Below, piece by piece: positions 17,241 through 25,573 of a stretch of 64,000 bases of DNA; the first letter of the stretch is position 1, and each line of letters begins with the position of its first letter. The notes under the pieces are model-generated. The model searched no databases and was not told the DNA's origin. It was given only the letters and a program-made list of their open reading frames with translations. Made by a program: the position numbers and the translations under genes. The stretch comes from Streptomyces sp. NBC_00091 (lineage in GTDB: Bacteria > Actinomycetota > Actinomycetes > Streptomycetales > Streptomycetaceae): the NCBI RefSeq assembly GCF_026343185.1, contig NZ_JAPEMA010000001.1, forward strand, positions 2,666,001-2,730,000, given 5' to 3'.

Positions 17241-18071
17241 GTGAGCGAGCAGACCGAACACACCGCCCCCGAAGAGCCCGCCGTCCCCGCTGACGAGCGG
17301 CCCGAGGCGCGGCTGGAGCGCGCCGTCCGGGCCGCCGAGCAGGCGCTGATCGAGTTCGAGATCGCGGTGGAGACCTTCCGGGTGGAGGTCGAGAACTTCT
17401 CCCGGCTGCACCACCAGAAGCTCGGCCCGATGTACTCGCGGCTCGACGAGCTGGACGCGCTGATCGCGGAGGCGAAGGCGGCCCGCAGCGGCGATCCCGA
17501 GGACCTGCGGCGGGCCCAGGAGGCCCGCGCCCTGGTCATGCCGATGCCCGGCGTGGAGGAGCTGTTCCACGACTGGCTGGGCTCGGACGGGATCTCCGAC
17601 GACGCGGCCGCGATGCTCACCGACCGGTCCGTGCGGCCGCCGCAGCGGGTGCGCCCCACCGAAGAGGTCCGGCGCCTGTACCGGGAGCTGGTCCGCAAGG
17701 CCCACCCGGACCTCGCCCAGGACGAGGCCGAGCGGACGCGCCGCGACGCCTTCATCGCCCGGGTCAACTCCGCCTACGGGCGCGGTGAGGAGCGGCTGCT
17801 GCGCGAGCTGGCCGAGGAGTGGGAGGCCGGCCCGGCGCCGGAGGAGGCTCCGCCGAGCGAGAGCGAGGAGCTCTACGCCCGGCTGGAGTGGCTGGCCCAG
17901 CGCAAGGAGCTGCTCTCGCTGGTGGCCAAGGAGCTGGAGGACAGCGCGATCGGCGCCATGCTGCGGATGGCCCCGGACGACCCGGACCGGCTGCTGGAGG
18001 AGATCGCGGAGCAGCTGCTGGCGCAGGTCTCCGAGCGCGAGGCCGAGCTGGCGGGGTACAGCGCCGGCTGA
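17241..18071 (+). CDS. J-domain-containing protein
   Basis: The 276-residue protein starts at GTG 17241. Residues about 27-90 are a charged coiled coil (LERAVRAAEQALIEFEIAVET). A J-domain core spans about 140-195 with the invariant HPD tripeptide at 155-157 (RKAHPDLAQDE). A second coiled segment follows to the end. The HPD motif is what stimulates DnaK ATPase, so this is probably a DnaK co-chaperone with an atypical internal J-domain and no zinc-finger region. Partner and substrate are unknown. Confidence 0.85.
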   Translation: MSEQTEHTAPEEPAVPADERPEARLERAVRAAEQALIEFEIAVETFRVEVENFSRLHHQKLGPMYSRLDELDALIAEAKAARSGDPEDLRRAQEARALVMPMPGVEELFHDWLGSDGISDDAAAMLTDRSVRPPQRVRPTEEVRRLYRELVRKAHPDLAQDEAERTRRDAFIARVNSAYGRGEERLLRELAEEWEAGPAPEEAPPSESEELYARLEWLAQRKELLSLVAKELEDSAIGAMLRMAPDDPDRLLEEIAEQLLAQVSEREAELAGYSAG

Positions 18072-18137
18072 ACCCGGCCCGGGCGCGAGTTCGGATACGT
18101 TGGCAGACCAGATCCGTGAAGAGAGAAGGCGACAGAT

Positions 18138-18482
18138 ATGAACCTCGGACCGCTTCCCTCGGTGGACGCCGGCGCGGTGCCCGCCGAAGGCTTCGTCCTC
18201 GACGTCCGTGAGGACGACGAATGGGCGGCCGGGCACGTCGAGGGCGCGCTGCACGTCCCGATGAGCGACTTCGTGGCGCGCTTCGGCGAGGTCACGGAGG
18301 CGGTCGCGGACGGCCGTACGGCGTACGTGATGTGCCGGGTGGGCGGCCGTAGCGCGCAGGTCACCCAGTACCTGGTGCGCCAGGGCATCGAGGCCGTCAA
18401 CGTGGACGGCGGGATGCAGGCGTGGGAGCGCGCCGGGCGCCCGATGGTGACGGACACCGGGAACCCGGCCTTCGTGCTCTAG
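18138..18482 (+). CDS. Single-domain rhodanese-like protein
   Basis: The 114-residue protein consists of one rhodanese domain. The active-site Cys66 lies in the six-residue loop CRVGGRSA, preceded by LDVREDDEWAAGHVEGALHVP and followed by the VNVDGGMQAW helix. Such proteins carry sulfane sulfur for thiosulfate or persulfide transfer. It starts at ATG 18138 behind a GAGAAGG-type site. No sulfur-metabolism operon surrounds it, so its partner is unknown. Confidence 0.92.
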   Translation: MNLGPLPSVDAGAVPAEGFVLDVREDDEWAAGHVEGALHVPMSDFVARFGEVTEAVADGRTAYVMCRVGGRSAQVTQYLVRQGIEAVNVDGGMQAWERAGRPMVTDTGNPAFVL

Positions 18483-18495
18483 GCCTAGTCCGCGC

Positions 18496-19638
18496 TCAGC
18501 CGAGGGGGTGGGCGGCCAGCAGGTCGCCCAGTGCCTCCTCGTGCGCGGCGGCCGGGCCGAGCTGGAGTTCCAGCTGTTTGGCCCAGGCGTGGTAGCGGTG
18601 CAGCGGGTAGTCGGTGTCGGCGCCGAAGCCGCCGTGCAGGTGCTGTGCCGTCTGCACGACACGGCGTACGCCCTCGGAGGCCCAGATCTTGGCGACGGCG
18701 ACGTCCCCGGCGCTGGGCAGCGGGCCGCCCGCCCCGCCGGTCGCGGCGTCGAGCCGCCAGGCGGCCTGCCAGAGGGTGGCCTCCATGGCGCGCAGGTCGA
18801 TGTAGCGGTCGGCGGCCTGCACCGCGACGGCCTGGAAGGTGGCCACGGGGAAGCCGAACTGCTCCCGCTTGCCGGTGTACTGGCTGGTCATCGTGAGGAC
18901 GGCTTCGCCGAGGCCGAGTGCGAGGGCGCAGGTCCCGGTGGCCAGGAGCTGGTGGAGCCGGTCCCAGGCGCCGGGGGCGTCGATCACATGGGCGGCGGGA
19001 ACCCGGACCCCGTCCAGGGTGAGTTCGGCGAGCCGCTCGCCGCTGGTGGAGTACTGGTCGGCGAGAGTGAGCCCCGCGGTGGTGCGGGGGAGGAGCGCGA
19101 GGACGGCCGCGCCGTCGCCGCCGTGGGCGGGTACGGCGATCCAGTCGCAGCTGTGCGCCCAGGCGACGGAGGTCTGCACCCCGTCCAGGAGCCAGGTGGC
19201 GCCCTCGCGGCGTGCGGTGACGGCGAGTTCGGCGGGATCGTGCCCGGTGCGGCCGTGCGCGGCGGCGGTGAGGACGAGCGTGCCGCTTCCGGCGCCGGGC
19301 AGCAGGGCGGCGGTCAGCTCGGGGCTGCCGTGGGCCTGTACGGCCATTGCGGTGGCACAGTGCTCCAGGAGCGGCACCCGGGCCAGGACCTTCGCCGCCT
19401 CGCGCAGCACCAGGCACAGGGCGATGGTGTCGAGGCCGGCCCCGCCGTGCTGCTCGGCGAGGACGAGGCTCAGCAGGTCGGAGCCGGCGAGCCTGGCCCA
19501 CAGGGGCCGGTCGAACTCGTCCGCGACGGCCCCGGGCGTGAGCGCGGGGCTGGGGACGCCGTCGGGGGCGACATCGGCGAAGACGGCCCTGGCGGCCTCG
19601 ACGGCGGCCTGTTGTTCCTCGGTGAAGGTGAAGTCCAC
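18496..19638 (-). CDS. Acyl-CoA dehydrogenase family protein
   Basis: The 380-residue protein has the three-part acyl-CoA dehydrogenase layout: a helical N-terminal domain (MDFTFTEEQQAAVEAAR), a middle beta domain (ATWLLDGVQTSVAWA), and a C-terminal helical domain with QFGFPVATFQAVAVQAADRYID and LHGGFGADTDYPLHRY. It uses FAD to introduce an alpha-beta double bond in acyl-CoA. The catalytic base is not obvious and substrate cannot be read. It lies 108 nt downstream of paaE on the same strand, but has its own upstream inverted repeat and probably its own promoter. Confidence 0.88.
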   Translation of the reverse strand: MDFTFTEEQQAAVEAARAVFADVAPDGVPSPALTPGAVADEFDRPLWARLAGSDLLSLVLAEQHGGAGLDTIALCLVLREAAKVLARVPLLEHCATAMAVQAHGSPELTAALLPGAGSGTLVLTAAAHGRTGHDPAELAVTARREGATWLLDGVQTSVAWAHSCDWIAVPAHGGDGAAVLALLPRTTAGLTLADQYSTSGERLAELTLDGVRVPAAHVIDAPGAWDRLHQLLATGTCALALGLGEAVLTMTSQYTGKREQFGFPVATFQAVAVQAADRYIDLRAMEATLWQAAWRLDAATGGAGGPLPSAGDVAVAKIWASEGVRRVVQTAQHLHGGFGADTDYPLHRYHAWAKQLELQLGPAAAHEEALGDLLAAHPLG

Positions 19639-19670
19639 TGCCTGTCCTCCTGCGCACCGGCTGACGCCCT

Positions 19671-19692
19671 TATCTGACGGTGCGTCAAGATA
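19671..19692. promoter_or_regulatory. Inverted repeat upstream of the acyl-CoA dehydrogenase gene
   Basis: TGACG-GTG-CGTCA at 19675-19687 is flanked by TATC on the left and AGATA on the right, extending the dyad with one unpaired A. It lies 37 nt upstream of the dehydrogenase start on the minus strand, where a repressor operator would sit. TetR-family regulators of acyl-CoA genes often use such sites; the binding factor is unknown. Confidence 0.55.
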
Positions 19693-19746
19693 GAGCAGCT
19701 TCCGGAAATTGGACAGGCCCCGGACACCCCGGACACCCCAGTACGC

Positions 19747-20847
19747 CTACCGGTCGAAGTCGATCTCCACTTCCTCCGTAACGGCGTGGGACTGGCAGGC
19801 CAGTACGAAGCCGGCCTCGGTCTCCTCCGCCTCCAGCGCGAAGTTGCGGTCCATCCGCACCTCGCCGGACACCACGAACGCCCGGCAGGTGCCGCACACC
19901 CCGCCCTTGCAGGCGTACGGGGCATCGGCGCGGTTGCGCAGCACGGCGTCCAGCAGGGACTCGCCGTCCTGGACGGGCCAGGTGCCGGAGCGGCCGTCGA
20001 GCCGGGCGGTCACCCGGCCGTGGGCCGGCGCGGAGGCGGCCCGGGCGGGGGCCTGCGGGGCGGTGTCCTCGACGTGGAAGATCTCCTCGTGCACCCGGGT
20101 CCGTACGACGCCGAGCGCGGCAAGGGCCCGCTCCGCGCCCTGCACCAGCCCGTACGGGCCGCACAGGAACCAGCCGGTCACCTCGGCGACCGGCAGCAGC
20201 GCCGGCAGCAGGGAGACCAGGCGGGCCTCGTCGAGCCGCCCGGACGGCAGCCCGGCCTCCTGCTCCTCGCGGGAGAGCACGGTGACCAGCTGGAAGCGGT
20301 CGGGGTAGCGGTCCTTGAGGTCGGCCACCTCCTCGAGGAACATCGTCGAGGCCGCCGTACGGTCGCTGCGGACCAGGCAGAACCGGGCGTCGGGGCGGGC
20401 CGCCAGCAGTGAGGCCGCGATCGACAGCACCGGGGTGATGCCGCTGCCGCCGACGACCGCCGCGTAGTGCGCGGCCCGCGGGGCGGCGGCCGGCTCCAGC
20501 ACGAACCGCCCGGCCGGGACCATCACGTCCAGCACGTCCCCGGCGGCGACCTCCTTGTGCGCGAACGTGGAGAACTCGCCTCCCTCCACCAGCCGCACGC
20601 CCACTTGCAGCCGGTCCGGTCCCGGGCCCTCGGGGGCCGGGGCGGGGGAGCAGATCGAGTAGGTGCGGCGGATCTCGGCGCCCTCGGCGGCGCTGCGGCG
20701 CAGCGTCAGGTGCTGGCCGGGGGCGTGGCGGTAGTCCTCGCGCAGTTCCTCGGGCACCCGGAGGGTCAGTGCCACCGAGTCGTCGGTGAGCCGGTCGACT
20801 GCCGCCACCGTCAGCGGGTGGAACGCGCCGTGGCGGGGTGCGGCCAT
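19747..20847 (-). CDS. paaE: 1,2-phenylacetyl-CoA epoxidase reductase subunit PaaE
   Basis: The 366-residue protein has an N-terminal ferredoxin-reductase domain with the flavin site RRTYSICSP, an NAD(P)-binding region (YAAVVGGSGITPVLSI), and a C-terminal plant-type [2Fe-2S] ferredoxin domain with ligands Cys313, Cys318, Cys321 and Cys351 (ACKGGVCGTC...LACQ). It passes electrons from NADPH to the PaaA diiron centre. ATG 20847 directly abuts the paaD stop. It is the last gene of the paaABCDE operon. Confidence 0.95.
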   Translation of the reverse strand: MAAPRHGAFHPLTVAAVDRLTDDSVALTLRVPEELREDYRHAPGQHLTLRRSAAEGAEIRRTYSICSPAPAPEGPGPDRLQVGVRLVEGGEFSTFAHKEVAAGDVLDVMVPAGRFVLEPAAAPRAAHYAAVVGGSGITPVLSIAASLLAARPDARFCLVRSDRTAASTMFLEEVADLKDRYPDRFQLVTVLSREEQEAGLPSGRLDEARLVSLLPALLPVAEVTGWFLCGPYGLVQGAERALAALGVVRTRVHEEIFHVEDTAPQAPARAASAPAHGRVTARLDGRSGTWPVQDGESLLDAVLRNRADAPYACKGGVCGTCRAFVVSGEVRMDRNFALEAEETEAGFVLACQSHAVTEEVEIDFDR

Positions 20848-21351
20848 CTACAGCTCCTTGAAGTGGTCGAACGGTTCGCGGCAGGCGACGCAGCGGCGCA
20901 GCGCCTTGCACGCGGTGGAGGAGAACCGGCTGAGCAGTTCGGTGTCGGTCGAGCCGCAGTTCGGGCAGCGGACCGACAGCGTGAGCGGGACCGGCCCGTC
21001 CGCGGAGTGCGGGCGGGGCGGGGCGATGCCGAACTCGGCCAGTTTGCGGCGGCCTTCGGCGCTGATGTCGTCGGTGGACCAGGCGGGGGACAGGACCGTG
21101 GTGACCCGGACCTCGGGTATGCCGTGGCCGGTCAGGACCCGCTCGATGTCGGCGGACATGGCCTCGATGGCCGGGCAGCCGGTGTAGGTCGGGGTGAGGA
21201 CCACCTCGGCGTGTCCGTCCTCATGCATCCGCACCCCGCGCAGGACGCCCAGCTCGGCCAGGGTCAGCACGGGCAGCTCGGGGTCGGGGACGGAGCCCGC
21301 CAGCTCGGCCAGCTCCGCCTCCAGGCGGGTGGTCCCGGCCCCCGCGCTCAC
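20848..21351 (-). CDS. paaD: 1,2-phenylacetyl-CoA epoxidase subunit PaaD
   Basis: The GTG start at 21351 overlaps the paaC stop (GTGA), giving 167 residues. The N-terminal DUF59/MIP18 domain (VPDPELPVLTLAELGVLRGV...TYTGCPAI) is followed by a C-terminal zinc-ribbon-like segment (CPNCG...CVACREPFDHFKEL). PaaD is needed for activity of the epoxidase complex and probably assists cluster assembly in PaaE. The longer upstream open frame is only a shadow of paaC. Confidence 0.94.
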   Translation of the reverse strand: MSAGAGTTRLEAELAELAGSVPDPELPVLTLAELGVLRGVRMHEDGHAEVVLTPTYTGCPAIEAMSADIERVLTGHGIPEVRVTTVLSPAWSTDDISAEGRRKLAEFGIAPPRPHSADGPVPLTLSVRCPNCGSTDTELLSRFSSTACKALRRCVACREPFDHFKEL

Positions 21352-22082
21352 CACGACGCTCCGGGATGACTGCGGTGCAGGTGCTGCATCTCCGCGAGCA
21401 GCCGCCCGAACGGTTCCGTGTGCAGGCCCTGCCGGCCGGCTCCGGCGGCCCAGGCGCCCGTACGGGGCCCCTCGGGCAGTGCGAGCCCCGCCCGCTCCAG
21501 TACGCCGCCCACGGCGGCCAGCCAGCGCGCCTCCAGGGCCTCCAGGGCGGCCTGGTCGAGGTCCAGGCCCTCGACGGGCAGGAACATCTCCCCGGTGAAC
21601 TTCCACAGCGCGTCCAGCCCGGCGCGCATCCGGGCCCGGCTCTCCTCGGTGCCGTCGCCGAGCCGCAGCGTCCACTGCTCGGCGTGGTCCCGGTGGTAGG
21701 CGGTCTCCTTCACGGCCTTGGCCGCGAGCGGGGCGAACGGGCCGTCCCCGGCGGCCAGCACCGTGTACAGCTCGTGCTGGTAGAAGGAGAAGTAGAGCTG
21801 CCGGGCGATGGTGTGGGCGAAGTCGCCGTTGGGCTGCTCGACCAGCTGGAGGTTGCGGAAGGAGCGCTCCTCGCGCAGGAAGGCCAGCTCGTCCTCGTCG
21901 CCCGCCAGGGACAGCAGGACGCGGGCCTGTCCGAGCAGGTCGAGGGCGATGTTGGCCAGGGCGACCTCCTCCTCCAGGACGGGGGCGTGGCCCGCCCACT
22001 CGCCGAGGCGGTGGGAGAGGATCAGCGCGTCGTCGCCGAGGGCCAGGGCGGCCGCGGTCCGGGTTTCGGTCATGGCGTTCAC
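21348..22082 (-). CDS. paaC: 1,2-phenylacetyl-CoA epoxidase structural subunit PaaC
   Basis: I start at GTG 22082, which overlaps the paaB stop (GTGA); ATG 22073 (MTETRT) is an equally possible start. About 244 residues form a ferritin-like helical bundle (LGEWAGHAPVLEEEVALANI, QLYFSFYQHELY, KETAYHRDHAEQW). PaaC is the catalytically inactive partner that forms the PaaAC heterodimer. The operon is tightly overlapped on both sides. Confidence 0.94.
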   Translation of the reverse strand: MNAMTETRTAAALALGDDALILSHRLGEWAGHAPVLEEEVALANIALDLLGQARVLLSLAGDEDELAFLREERSFRNLQLVEQPNGDFAHTIARQLYFSFYQHELYTVLAAGDGPFAPLAAKAVKETAYHRDHAEQWTLRLGDGTEESRARMRAGLDALWKFTGEMFLPVEGLDLDQAALEALEARWLAAVGGVLERAGLALPEGPRTGAWAAGAGRQGLHTEPFGRLLAEMQHLHRSHPGASW

Positions 22083-22363
22083 AGGTGGCGCACCCCCTCG
22101 GGGATCTCGTAGAAGGTGGGGTGCCGGTAGGGCTTGTCGGCGGACGGGGCGAAGAACGGGTCCCGCTCGTCCGGCGAGGAGGCGGTGATCTCCGTGGAGG
22201 GCACCACCCAGATCGAGATGCCTTCGTTCCGCCGCGTGTAGAGGTCCCGGGCGTTGCGCAGGGCCATCTCCGCGTCGGGGGCGTGCAGGCTTCCCGCGTG
22301 CGTGTGCGAGAGGCCGCGGCGCGAGCGCACGAACACCTCCCACAGGGGCCAGTTCTGCGTCAT
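22079..22363 (-). CDS. paaB: 1,2-phenylacetyl-CoA epoxidase subunit PaaB
   Basis: The 94-residue product starts at ATG 22363 ([22 protein letters not shown]) and overlaps the paaA stop (ATGA). The opening [13 protein letters not shown] and the [15 protein letters not shown] segment are characteristic. PaaB bridges PaaAC subcomplexes into the larger epoxidase assembly. Length matches the family. Confidence 0.95.
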   Translation of the reverse strand: MTQNWPLWEVFVRSRRGLSHTHAGSLHAPDAEMALRNARDLYTRRNEGISIWVVPSTEITASSPDERDPFFAPSADKPYRHPTFYEIPEGVRHL

Positions 22364-23376
22364 GCCTGTACCTCTCGTCCGGTGCTGGTGTGCTTCGCGG
22401 CGTAGGCGGAGGCGGCCTCGCGGACCCAGGCGCCTTCCTCGTGCGCCGTGCGCCGCTGGCTGATCCGCTGTTCGTTGCAGGGGCCGTTGCCCTTGAGGAC
22501 GTCCCAGAACTCGGCCCAGTCGATGGCGCCGAAGTCGTGGTGGCCGCGCTCCTCGTTCCACTTCAGGTCCGGGTCGGGCAGGGTCAGGCCCAGCGACTCG
22601 GCCTGCGGGACGGCGATGTCGACGAAGCGCTGGCGCAGCTCGTCATTGGAGTGGCGCTTGATCCGCCAGGCCATGGACTGCGCCGAGTGCGCCGACTCGT
22701 CGTCCGGCGGGCCGAACATCATCAGGGAGGGCCACCACCAGCGGTCGACGGCGTCCTGCGCCATCGCGTGCTGGGCCTCGGTGCCCTGCGAGAGGGCGAG
22801 GAGCAGCTCGTACCCCTGGCGCTGGTGGAAGGACTCCTCCTTGCAGATCCGGACCATGGCGCGGGCGTAGGGGCCGTAGGAGCAGCGGCAGATCGGCACC
22901 TGGTTGGTGATCGCCGCGCCGTCCACGAGCCAGCCGATGGCGCCGACGTCCGCCCAGGTCAGGGTGGGGTAGTTGAAGATCGAGGAGTACTTCTGCTTGC
23001 CCGAGTGGAGCTTGTCGAGCAGCTCGTCGCGGCTGGTGCCGAGGGTCTCGGCGGCGCTGTAGAGGTACAGGCCGTGGCCCGCCTCGTCCTGCACCTTGGC
23101 CATCAGGATCGCCTTGCGGCGCAGCGAGGGCGCGCGGGTGATCCAGTTGGCCTCGGGCTGCATGCCGATGATCTCGGAGTGGGCGTGCTGGGCCATCTGC
23201 CGGACCAGGGACGCGCGGTACTCCTCGGGCATCCAGTCCCGCGGCTCCACGCGCTCGTCCGCCGCCACGGCGGCGTCGAAGTCCGCGCGGAGCTGCGCGC
23301 CGAGGTCCGCGGACTGCCCGTCCACCGCGCCGTCCACCGTGCCTGACGTGCCCGTTTCCGGGGTCACTGCGACCAT
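22360..23376 (-). CDS. paaA: 1,2-phenylacetyl-CoA epoxidase catalytic subunit PaaA
   Basis: The 338-residue subunit carries the diiron centre of the ring epoxidase. Visible landmarks are [17 protein letters not shown] and [17 protein letters not shown], the latter containing an E-x-x-H metal motif, plus [16 protein letters not shown]. It inserts oxygen into the aromatic ring of phenylacetyl-CoA, the first committed step of the pathway. It is the first gene of paaABCDE. A perfect PaaR-type operator lies 38 nt upstream of the ATG. No paaK, paaG or paaJ gene is in the window. Confidence 0.96.
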   Translation of the reverse strand: MVAVTPETGTSGTVDGAVDGQSADLGAQLRADFDAAVAADERVEPRDWMPEEYRASLVRQMAQHAHSEIIGMQPEANWITRAPSLRRKAILMAKVQDEAGHGLYLYSAAETLGTSRDELLDKLHSGKQKYSSIFNYPTLTWADVGAIGWLVDGAAITNQVPICRCSYGPYARAMVRICKEESFHQRQGYELLLALSQGTEAQHAMAQDAVDRWWWPSLMMFGPPDDESAHSAQSMAWRIKRHSNDELRQRFVDIAVPQAESLGLTLPDPDLKWNEERGHHDFGAIDWAEFWDVLKGNGPCNEQRISQRRTAHEEGAWVREAASAYAAKHTSTGREVQA

Positions 23377-23413
23377 CCCGGTCCCCTGTCAGAGTATGCC
23401 GTCCGCCCGACCG

Positions 23414-23427
23414 ACCGATCGTTCGGT
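23414..23427. promoter_or_regulatory. PaaR-type operator upstream of paaA
   Basis: On the minus strand this is ACCGAACGATCGGT, matching ACCGNNCGNNCGGT, the core of the PaaR site described in Corynebacterium glutamicum (from memory). The adjoining GGTC extends similarity to the copy at 29883. It sits 38 nt upstream of paaA, in a position to block transcription until phenylacetyl-CoA relieves the TetR-type repressor. Confidence 0.8.
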
Positions 23428-23511
23428 TCATCCTCTTCAATGGTGAGACGGCGGCCCGTAGGGTGTCAACCTCTGTGGGCAACCCTGTGGACGCAGGATG
23501 ATCGGGGCGGG

Positions 23512-24192
23512 ATGGATTCGAACGAGCGCGAGCCTGCGGAAGGAGCCCTTCCGCAAGCTGTCCGGGCGCCCGGGATAGCGGGCCTGTCCGCCCCGTACCG
23601 GGTCCTCGCGGCCCTCGTCCTGGCGGCGTTGGCCGTCGGTGCCTGCCTGCACCTGGGGCTGGTCTTCCTGCACGTCGCGCCCGCCAACACGGTGAGCAGG
23701 CAGCACGCGCGGCTCGTCGACGGCTGGGTCTATCCCGAATTCGAACAGAACTGGAAGCTCTTCGCGCCCAACCCGCTCCAGCAGAACATCGCCGTCGAGG
23801 TCCGCGCCCAGGTCCGCACCGCCGGCGGCGAGCTCGTCACCCGCGACTGGCGCGACCTGTCCGCCGAGGACGGCGCGGCGATCCGGCACAGCCTGCTGCC
23901 GAGCCACACCGAGCAGAACGAGCTCCGCCGGGCCTGGGACTTCTTCACCGGCTCCCACGACGAGGACAACAAGGCCGACGGCGAGCGCGGGGAGCTGTCC
24001 GAGGAGTACCTCAAGCGGATCGCCGTGGCCCGGCTGGCCGCCGACCGGCGCGACGGCGAGCGGCCCGACGGGGAGCGGATCGTCCGGATCCAGCTGCGCT
24101 CGGCGACCCGGTCCGTGGCCGCGCCCGCCTGGAGCGAGGAGAAGACCGACACCCAGACGTACTACCGGGAGCTGCCGTGGTGGACCGTGTGA
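23512..24192 (+). CDS. DUF5819 family membrane-anchored protein (SdpA-like partner)
   Basis: ATG 23512 gives 226 residues. One transmembrane helix (about 32-54, VLAALVLAALAVGACLHLGLVFL) is followed by an extracytoplasmic domain with the conserved WVYPEFEQNWKLFAPNP segment. The tail overlaps the start of the next HTTM gene by 16 nt. DUF5819/HTTM pairs are common in Streptomyces and recall the SdpA/SdpB pair that matures the Bacillus SdpC toxin. No SdpC-like gene is visible here. Function is unknown. Confidence 0.82.
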   Translation: MDSNEREPAEGALPQAVRAPGIAGLSAPYRVLAALVLAALAVGACLHLGLVFLHVAPANTVSRQHARLVDGWVYPEFEQNWKLFAPNPLQQNIAVEVRAQVRTAGGELVTRDWRDLSAEDGAAIRHSLLPSHTEQNELRRAWDFFTGSHDEDNKADGERGELSEEYLKRIAVARLAADRRDGERPDGERIVRIQLRSATRSVAAPAWSEEKTDTQTYYRELPWWTV

Positions 24193-25337
24193 GACGGGCG
24201 TCGGCGCAGGCGCTCGCGCAGGTCACCGGGCAGGCGCTGGGCGCGTACCAGAGCGCCGTCGTCCGGATCGGCTTCGCCGGGACCTGGCTGTTCTTCCTGC
24301 TGCGGGAGTTCCCCAACCGGCACGAGCTGTACGGGCCCGACGGGCCGTGGAGCTGGCGGCTGGCGGAGCGGCTGATCGCCTCCAACGACGCCTTCACGGT
24401 GCTCATGTGGTCGGACTCGACGCTCTGGTTCGAGACCGTGTACGCCGTCTGCCTGCTCGCGAGCGCCCTGCTGGTGCTGGGCTGGCGCACCCGGGCGATG
24501 TCGGTCCTCTTCATGGTCGGGGTGCTGTCGCTGCAGAACCGCAGCGTGTTCATGGGCGACGGCGGGGACAACGTCATCCACCTGATGGCGCTCTACCTGG
24601 TGCTGACCCGCTGCGCGCGGGTGTGGTCGCTGGACGCGCGCCGGGCGCGGCTGCGGGGCTCGGCCTCGGCGGGGGCGGCGGGGCCGCTGCTGTGGGGGGT
24701 CCTGGGCGCGGTGTTCGCGTACGGGGCGGCGAGCGGGCACCTCGGGACCGGCTGGACGGTGGCCTTCGCGGCGCTGTGGGCGGGTACGGCGCTGTGGTGG
24801 ACGGCCGACCGGTACGAACCGGAGGGCGAGCGGCGGGCCACCCTCGACGTGCTCGCGAACCTGCTGCACAACGCCGGGATGCTGGTGATCATGGCGGAGG
24901 TGTGCCTGATCTACGCGACCGCCGGCTGGTACAAGATCCAGGGCTCGCGGTGGCAGGACGGCACCGCGCTGTACTACCCCCTGCGGCTGGACTACTTCGC
25001 CCCGTGGCCGGCGCTGTCGGAGCTGCTGGCGGGCAGCGGGCTGCTGGTGATGCTGCTGACGTACGGGACGGTGGCGGTGCAGGTGGCCTTCCCGTTCACG
25101 CTGTTCAACCGGCGGGTCAAGAACGTGCTGCTGGCGGTGATGATGCTGGAGCACGCGGGGATCGCGGTGCTGCTGGGGCTGCCGTTCTTTTCGCTGGCGA
25201 TGATTGCCGCCGATGCGGTGTTCCTGCCGACGGGGTTGCTGGTGTGGGTGGGGGTGCGGGTTGCCGCCCTGCGGTTCTTCCGGGTGCGGGATCCGCGGGG
25301 CCTTCCGGCCGCTGAGCCGGCGGCGGTCCCGCGCTGA
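24177..25337 (+). CDS. HTTM domain-containing membrane protein
   Basis: The 386-residue polytopic protein has about eight helices. The HTTM region (vitamin-K-dependent carboxylase-like) is recognised from the pattern VVRIGFAGTWLFFLLREFPNRHELYG, GDGGDNVIHLMALYLVL and AGWYKIQGSRWQDGTALYYPL; the last segment is highly typical. It starts at GTG 24177 (GTG 24180 also possible) inside the end of the DUF5819 gene, so they are coupled. The SdpB family in Bacillus belongs to the same superfamily. A covalent modification role is inference. Confidence 0.87.
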   Translation: MVDRVRRASAQALAQVTGQALGAYQSAVVRIGFAGTWLFFLLREFPNRHELYGPDGPWSWRLAERLIASNDAFTVLMWSDSTLWFETVYAVCLLASALLVLGWRTRAMSVLFMVGVLSLQNRSVFMGDGGDNVIHLMALYLVLTRCARVWSLDARRARLRGSASAGAAGPLLWGVLGAVFAYGAASGHLGTGWTVAFAALWAGTALWWTADRYEPEGERRATLDVLANLLHNAGMLVIMAEVCLIYATAGWYKIQGSRWQDGTALYYPLRLDYFAPWPALSELLAGSGLLVMLLTYGTVAVQVAFPFTLFNRRVKNVLLAVMMLEHAGIAVLLGLPFFSLAMIAADAVFLPTGLLVWVGVRVAALRFFRVRDPRGLPAAEPAAVPR

Positions 25338-25415
25338 CGTGGGCCGCGCCTGGTGCGGGTGCGGGTGGGTGTCGGTGCCGCTGCGCGGGGCCGTCCCCGA
25401 CCCGCCCTTCCACCG

Positions 25416-25545
25416 TTCCTCCCCCAGCTACCGCTGGGAGGTGCCCCCAGGGGCTCCGCCCCAGACCCCGCGCCTCAAACGCCGGCGGCGCTGGGTTTGG
25501 CTGAGGCCGCCGGCGAGGCTGGGTTGGGGTGCGGCCGTGCGGGGC
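25416..25545. repeat. Streptomyces-type intergenic repeat, copy 1
   Basis: The stretch begins with a CTCCCCCAGCTACCGCTGGG element at 25419-25438, then GTGCCCCCAGGGGCTCCGCC and related GC-rich hairpin-forming modules up to the TrmH promoter. The same first element recurs at 32781-32800. I recognise this type as an abundant dispersed intergenic element in Streptomyces; its function is unknown. It fills most of the 236-nt gap between the HTTM and methyltransferase genes. Confidence 0.6.
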
Positions 25546-25573
25546 CGGGCGCCGGGCGTCGTAGGGTCGGGGC

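Noticed and set aside
23472..23494. DnaA boxes upstream of the DUF5819 gene
   Set aside because: TGTGGGCAA and TGTGGACGC each deviate from the Streptomyces DnaA consensus; too weak to annotate alone.
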